Assembly: GCA_016748015.1 (NCBI GenBank) | Contig: JAAOMT010000219.1 | Span: 420,226 to 445,830 of the forward strand | Source: Geosiphon pyriformis | Lineage: Eukaryota > Glomeromycota > Glomeromycetes > Archaeosporales > Geosiphonaceae | Length of the DNA: 25,605 nt | Reading direction: 5' to 3' | Shown here: in pieces, positions 21,633 to 25,605 of the stretch | How positions within the stretch are numbered: the first letter of the stretch is position 1 | Layout: every line of letters starts with the position of its first letter | The notes under the pieces: model-generated | Told to the model about the DNA's origin: nothing | Database searches by the model: none | Seen by the model: only the letters and a program-made list of their open reading frames with translations | Program-made: the position numbers and the translations under genes

Positions 21633-23476
21633 ATGAGTGGCCCTAGTGTTAAGAGAAGATCAGCCAGAGTTTTGACCACTGGTTCAGTTGGTGGTAGTTT
21701 GGGTTATAAAATCAAGAAACCTCCTGGTGGTGCTAAGCTCTTAAGTAGTGGTGCAACTCTTGAAAGTGGTGGGTCTGGTCATGTGGTCAGGCAGTTTAAT
21801 GGCATAGATACTGATGGAGAAGCTTCCAAAGGTAAAAGAGTACCTGATTCCAAGATGAATACACCTCAAGCCAAGTGTTTCAATAATAGTGTGACTGTTG
21901 GCTCCCCTCTCGGCTCTATTAATTATGACATGAAGAAAGAAGAGGAAGTTTCTCTTCCCCTTCATATGTCTTTCTCTTTGGATAAGGTGTGGGTGAATCC
22001 CAAAATCATTAAAACTCAAGTGGAAATGGCTGTGAAAAAATCATTCACTTTGGACATTAATCTTTCGGCTGTAGAAGGGAAATTGGCAATGGCCAAAATT
22101 CAGGTCATAAGGAAATTATTTTCAGGAATCAATGGTTTTGGGGGGCCACTACCCCCTCAAAATTTGAAGAAATCATCAGATCTATCTTCACCTCTGAAGC
22201 AAACATGGAAAAGGCCACCTCATTGGCCAAAGATAATGACATCAGTGTAAACACTGATCTCAAAAAACAAGGAATGCATTCAGATTGGGCCATAGTCATC
22301 AAAGAAATTTCCATGAACATGCCAAAGGATATGATTGTCGCTGCAGTGTCTGAATTTGGAGAAATTAAATCAATCAAAATTCAGCTGATCGGAATGTGGC
22401 AGAAAGCTGTGGTGGAATTCGCCAAATTGGAACAGACGGAGCAATTGGCTTCGAAATAGTCCTTCTTAATTGAGAAAAATTCTGTGCGTGTAGCAAAAGC
22501 CATGGGGGATCGTGATATCTGGGCCTTTAGGGATTGTTTTAGGGCACTTCTGTTTACATTGCTGGTGGGAACAACTGCACATGATCTTAGTAATCTTCTG
22601 AATAAAACTAGTGGCAGAATTTGCATCATTAATTGTTTATTGAACACTGGCAATAGAGTTTGTTGTGCTGTGGTTGGCTTCAAATCTGAGAATGACCTGA
22701 ATTTTGCTTTTCTTACTGAGCCTGTTTTTGGTGGTGTTTGTCTTTCTTGGACTATGTTGGATTTGGTTCAGTGTGGAAAATGTGGGCGTCTTGGTCATTT
22801 GGCTCTAGAATGTAATACATCAGATATGTTGTCTTCTGATCTCTTGAATATTTTTAATAAAAGACATGCTCCTGGTGTGGATTGTTTCCAGTTGGCCAAG
22901 TTATATGCAAAGAAAAATGTTCTTATATCTTGCCCTGCTGCCTTTGGTGGCAAATCATAGGCTCAGGTAGTCTCTCTTGCTTCCCTTTCTGGTGGCTCTC
23001 CTTCTGGTTCTGGTCTTGGTGTTGGTTTTTCTCCCCATACAACCTCAGATTTGGGTGATGGTTCTCTCTCTTCTACAATTACCAATTCTTCTTTGAATGT
23101 TTGCTTGGCGTCTTTGGAATGCTCTCTCGAGTTGTTGGCTGACCAAGTGTCTGATATTTTAAGAAAATTGAGTTTTGTTGAATTGGTGTCCATGGTTCCA
23201 TCTTCTGGTGCCCCTCTTTTAGTTGGCTCTGTGCCTTTGGCCTCTGTTTTGGATTCTGACATGGCTCTGGATGGTGAGTTGGCATTGTTCAATCCCCATT
23301 CTCCAAGTATTGATATGAGTGCTGGCTTCAATTTGAGTAGCTCAAGGGTTCTTACTACCAAGGTGGATGGTTTGGAGTCTAAGATGTTGGCTCTAGAGAC
23401 TTCTGTCAGTTCTGTTTTGGCTAGGTTAGATCTTTTGTGTTCTGGTTCGGGTTTATCGGCTCTCTCTTTTTTTTAA
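21633..23476 (+). pseudogene. LINE ORF1 (plus copy), frameshifted
   Basis: Starts MSGPSVKRRSARV and corresponds to 615 codons if one missing base is allowed for. A G6 run at 22140-22145 replaces the G7 found in the minus copy (20605-20611), shifting the frame. Downstream, the RRM-like segment (WAIVIKEISMNMPKDM, SEFGEIKSIKIQLIG, WQKAVVEFAK) and an intact CX2CX4HX4C knuckle (CGKCGRLGHLALEC, about 22770-22815) are readable, with stops at 22457-22459 and 22958-22960. The C-terminal 140 residues (23051-23476) are open and Ser/Leu-rich with a possible coiled coil (ESKMLALETSVSSVLARLD). The stop overlaps the ORF2 start. Role as for the other ORF1: RNA binding in the LINE RNP. Confidence 0.88.
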
Positions 23477-23478
23477 TG
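23474..23478 (+). promoter_or_regulatory. TAATG stop-start overlap (plus LINE)
   Basis: The ORF1 stop TAA (23474-23476) and ORF2 ATG (23476-23478) share the A. A T-rich run precedes it. ORF2 then reads MSQLVWKFATCN, collinear with ORF2 of the other copy. Confidence 0.75.
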
Positions 23479-25605
23479 AGTCAGTTGGTTTGGAAGTTTG
23501 CTACTTGTAATGTTTGGGGCTTGAATAACTCTGCTAAACAGACAGATGTTGTTTGCTGGCACTTTGATATGAGTAATTTGGTTTCAATTTTCACAGAATT
23601 TAAACTTAAAGATAAGGTTAAACTGTGGATTGCTGGCAAGTTTGATGGTGTTCAGGTGTTCACTTCTGGTTTGGATTCTGGTTGTCTTGGTTCTGATGTG
23701 GCAATTGTCATGGACAATTCTTTGGCTAAGCATGTTTATAAGGTTTCTGAGGTGTCTGGCTGGCTTTTCTCCATCAGATTTCTCTTCAAGAATAAACTTT
23801 CGGTTTCTGTTTTGGGTCTCTATGCTGGTGCCTCTTCAAGTGTCTAATTCTTACAGGCTGGCGACATCAATTCTTTAATTGCTAAGGCAGTAAATGAATC
23901 ATTTTTTGTGGTCTTGGGTGGCAACTTCAATAAGAATGGTGCTCGTAAGAATGCCAGTTTCAAAAAATGCTTTGACCTGGGTCTGGTTAATGTCTTGAGT
24001 GGAAGTATGCTTACTAAGATGCCAATATGGGGCAACTTTTGTGGTATTGTCAAAACTATTGACTATATGTTCATCTCTTCAAGCTTGATCAATGCTGTGG
24101 TGGATTGTGATGTGACTGGTGTTGAGGACTTTTTTGATACTGATTATAAGGCTGTTTCTGTTTCTGTGGGTTTGGGTGGCTTGCTTGACTCTTAGCTGAA
24201 CTCAATGCACAAGCAGACTAATAAAGATTGTTGGAAGTTCGATTTTAGAGATGCTGGCAAGAAAGGGTGGAACAATTTTAAGGATGCTATGTTGGCCAAT
24301 AGCATAATGTGCTCGAGTAATTTCACTGCCTCTGTGAAATCTTCAGATTTGGATGTTATGTAGGACATTATGCGCAAAATAATGATTCTCTCAGCAGTTG
24401 GAACATTCAAAAAGAAATGGTTTAAGGGTTATGATGAGGTTTTTACCAAGGGTTCTTCTAGGTTTCACAAGCTTGAGTTGCTTGTGTTCAAGCTGGTTAA
24501 GGCATCTCATTTGTTGTCTAGTGTAGAATTTGTGTTGTTGTTGAATACGTGGAAGAGACTCGATGTTAATGGTGCTTTGGTGGTGAAGTCTTTGTTTCTG
24601 TCAGGTTCCAATTTTAACATGATTCGCTCGGCTCTGGCTAAGGTGAGAAAGTCTTACCGCTCTGCTAAGTTGCTAAAATCCAGACGTACTGAGGAATTCT
24701 GTATCAAGGCAGTTATTGATAGGAGGATAGAAAGTTTTGAATCAGACAAGGGTCGCACCATCAGGAGTGTTTTGAAGCGTTCCTTTTGCAAAGTGGTACT
24801 GGATCATCTAGTTGTAGGAGACAAGTTGATTTTGGAGCCCAGCTTAGTCAAAGCTAGGGTAGATGGAATCATGAAAGACTGGACCAGGAAGCACAAGGTG
24901 GTGCCTGATATCTCTGATAATTGGTCTCGCCAATACAAGCCTTTGGAGTATGTCTTTGATGGTGCATTTTCTGGTGTAATATGTCCTGTTGGTTTCAATG
25001 AGTTGTTCAGTGTGGTTTCTGGTCTGCCTGAAGACAAGACTGCTGGTCTCTCTGAAATTTCAAACAAGCTCTGGAAACACTGTGACAAATCAATTTTGGA
25101 TATGCTTTTGGTGCTTCTAAATTCTTGTTTAATTCATAAGTCAGTGCTTAGTGCTTGAAAGGAAGCTTGGGTCTCAATGATTCCTAAGCTGTATGAGTGG
25201 GAAAGAGTTCTTACAAACACTTAACTTATTGCCTTGATTGAGACTGCCCGCAAGATTCTCTTCAAGATTCTTTCAGATAAGATCTTGTTGGCTTGTAGTA
25301 CTTTTAATGTTCTGCATAGGAACAATTTTTTGGTTTTGAAGAGCACGATGACACAGTCTCTCATTTTTGCCATTGGTTCAGTTATTGAGGATGCTTTGGA
25401 GAAGAATCGTGAGCTCTGGTTGGTATTGCAGGACATGCAGAAAGCTTATGATTCTGTTGAGTGGGAACACCTTCAGGACAGTTTGGTTAGGATAAAAATG
25501 TGCAGCAGGTTCATTAGGTTTTTTGGCGGTATTCACAGTGATTGCATCAACAGGGTTATGATGGATTTTGGTTTGACAGACAGGTATAAGGTGCATGATG
25601 GCTTG
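23476..25605 (+). pseudogene. LINE ORF2 (plus copy), partial
   Basis: A single frame with stops at 23845, 24193, 24361, 25156 and 25222 (first base), running past the window edge. The endonuclease is recognisable (CNVWGLNN, TEFKLKD, KTIDYMF), but the GDFN motif reads GGNFNKNG and the TDH motif reads TDYKAV, so it should be inactive, unlike the minus copy. The linker (24370-25158) matches the other copy, including KKWFKGYDEVFTKGSS and NSCLIHKSVLSA. RT begins near 25230 (ARKILFKILSDKILLA, TQSLIFAIG, LVLQDMQKAYDSVEW) and is cut by the window edge before the catalytic motif. At least two stops sit where the minus copy has Trp. Confidence 0.9.

Larger units (their letters stand above)
21491..25605 (+). 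mobile_element. Second LINE of same family, 3'-truncated by window
   Basis: It starts with the same leader as the minus copy and reads through ORF1 (21633-23476) into ORF2 (from 23476), leaving the window inside the RT domain. In overlapping parts the protein is roughly 70% identical by eye to the minus copy, so the two are diverged relatives, not products of one recent duplication. It carries stops and one frameshift. The 3' end, A-tail and target-site duplication lie outside the window. Confidence 0.9.

Noticed and set aside
1-25605. CRISPR arrays, operons, phage or other prokaryotic systems
   Set aside because: Spliced eukaryotic genes and LINE/Gypsy elements fill the coding parts. No short regularly spaced direct repeats are seen.

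Overview
This is a eukaryotic nuclear window. Two intron-dense housekeeping genes sit between very AT-rich DNA and decayed retrotransposons. The introns are short (63-94 nt, GT-AG). A Tad/I-like LINE family with an RRM plus zinc-knuckle ORF1 and a Ty3/Gypsy relic are present, and the gene-poor DNA is close to pure A+T. Together these fit a Glomeromycotina fungus of the Rhizophagus type. That assignment rests on family resemblance and composition, not on a search.

Layout. 1-350 and about 4421-4785 are diverged arms of a long inverted repeat. They enclose a minus-strand Ty3/Gypsy remnant (gag, zinc knuckle, protease, RT, RNase H; no integrase seen) at about 327-4165. About 4786-8320 is an AT desert with no recognisable gene. 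8321-10833 (+) is CDC23/APC8, a TPR subunit of the anaphase-promoting complex; it has 12 exons that join in phase to 563 codons plus stop. 11075-13148 (-) is an ENTH-domain epsin of the Ent3/epsinR type; it has 8 exons and encodes 492 residues. The two genes converge, 241 bp apart. 13149-14452 is AT-rich and contains one short unrecognised coding-like relic.

14465-21271 (-) is a structurally complete LINE of about 6.8 kb. It has a 5' leader, ORF1, ORF2 (AP endonuclease, RT, RNase H, zinc finger), a 3' UTR and a short A-tail. A 12-bp direct repeat flanks it and looks like the target-site duplication. From about 21491 (+) a second, diverged copy of the same family runs off the right edge, head-to-head with the first.

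Both LINE copies carry premature stops and one single-base deletion each, so neither is coding-competent as it stands. In both, the ORF1 stop and the ORF2 start overlap as TAATG, which suggests termination-reinitiation. Much of the damage in all three elements looks like C:G to T:A transition. The two cellular genes show no such damage. I found no CRISPR array, rRNA, tRNA or prokaryotic feature, and no convincing new enzymatic system. The most interesting signals are structural: the inverted repeat around the Gypsy relic, the LINE target-site duplication, the shared TAATG junction and the transition-type decay.
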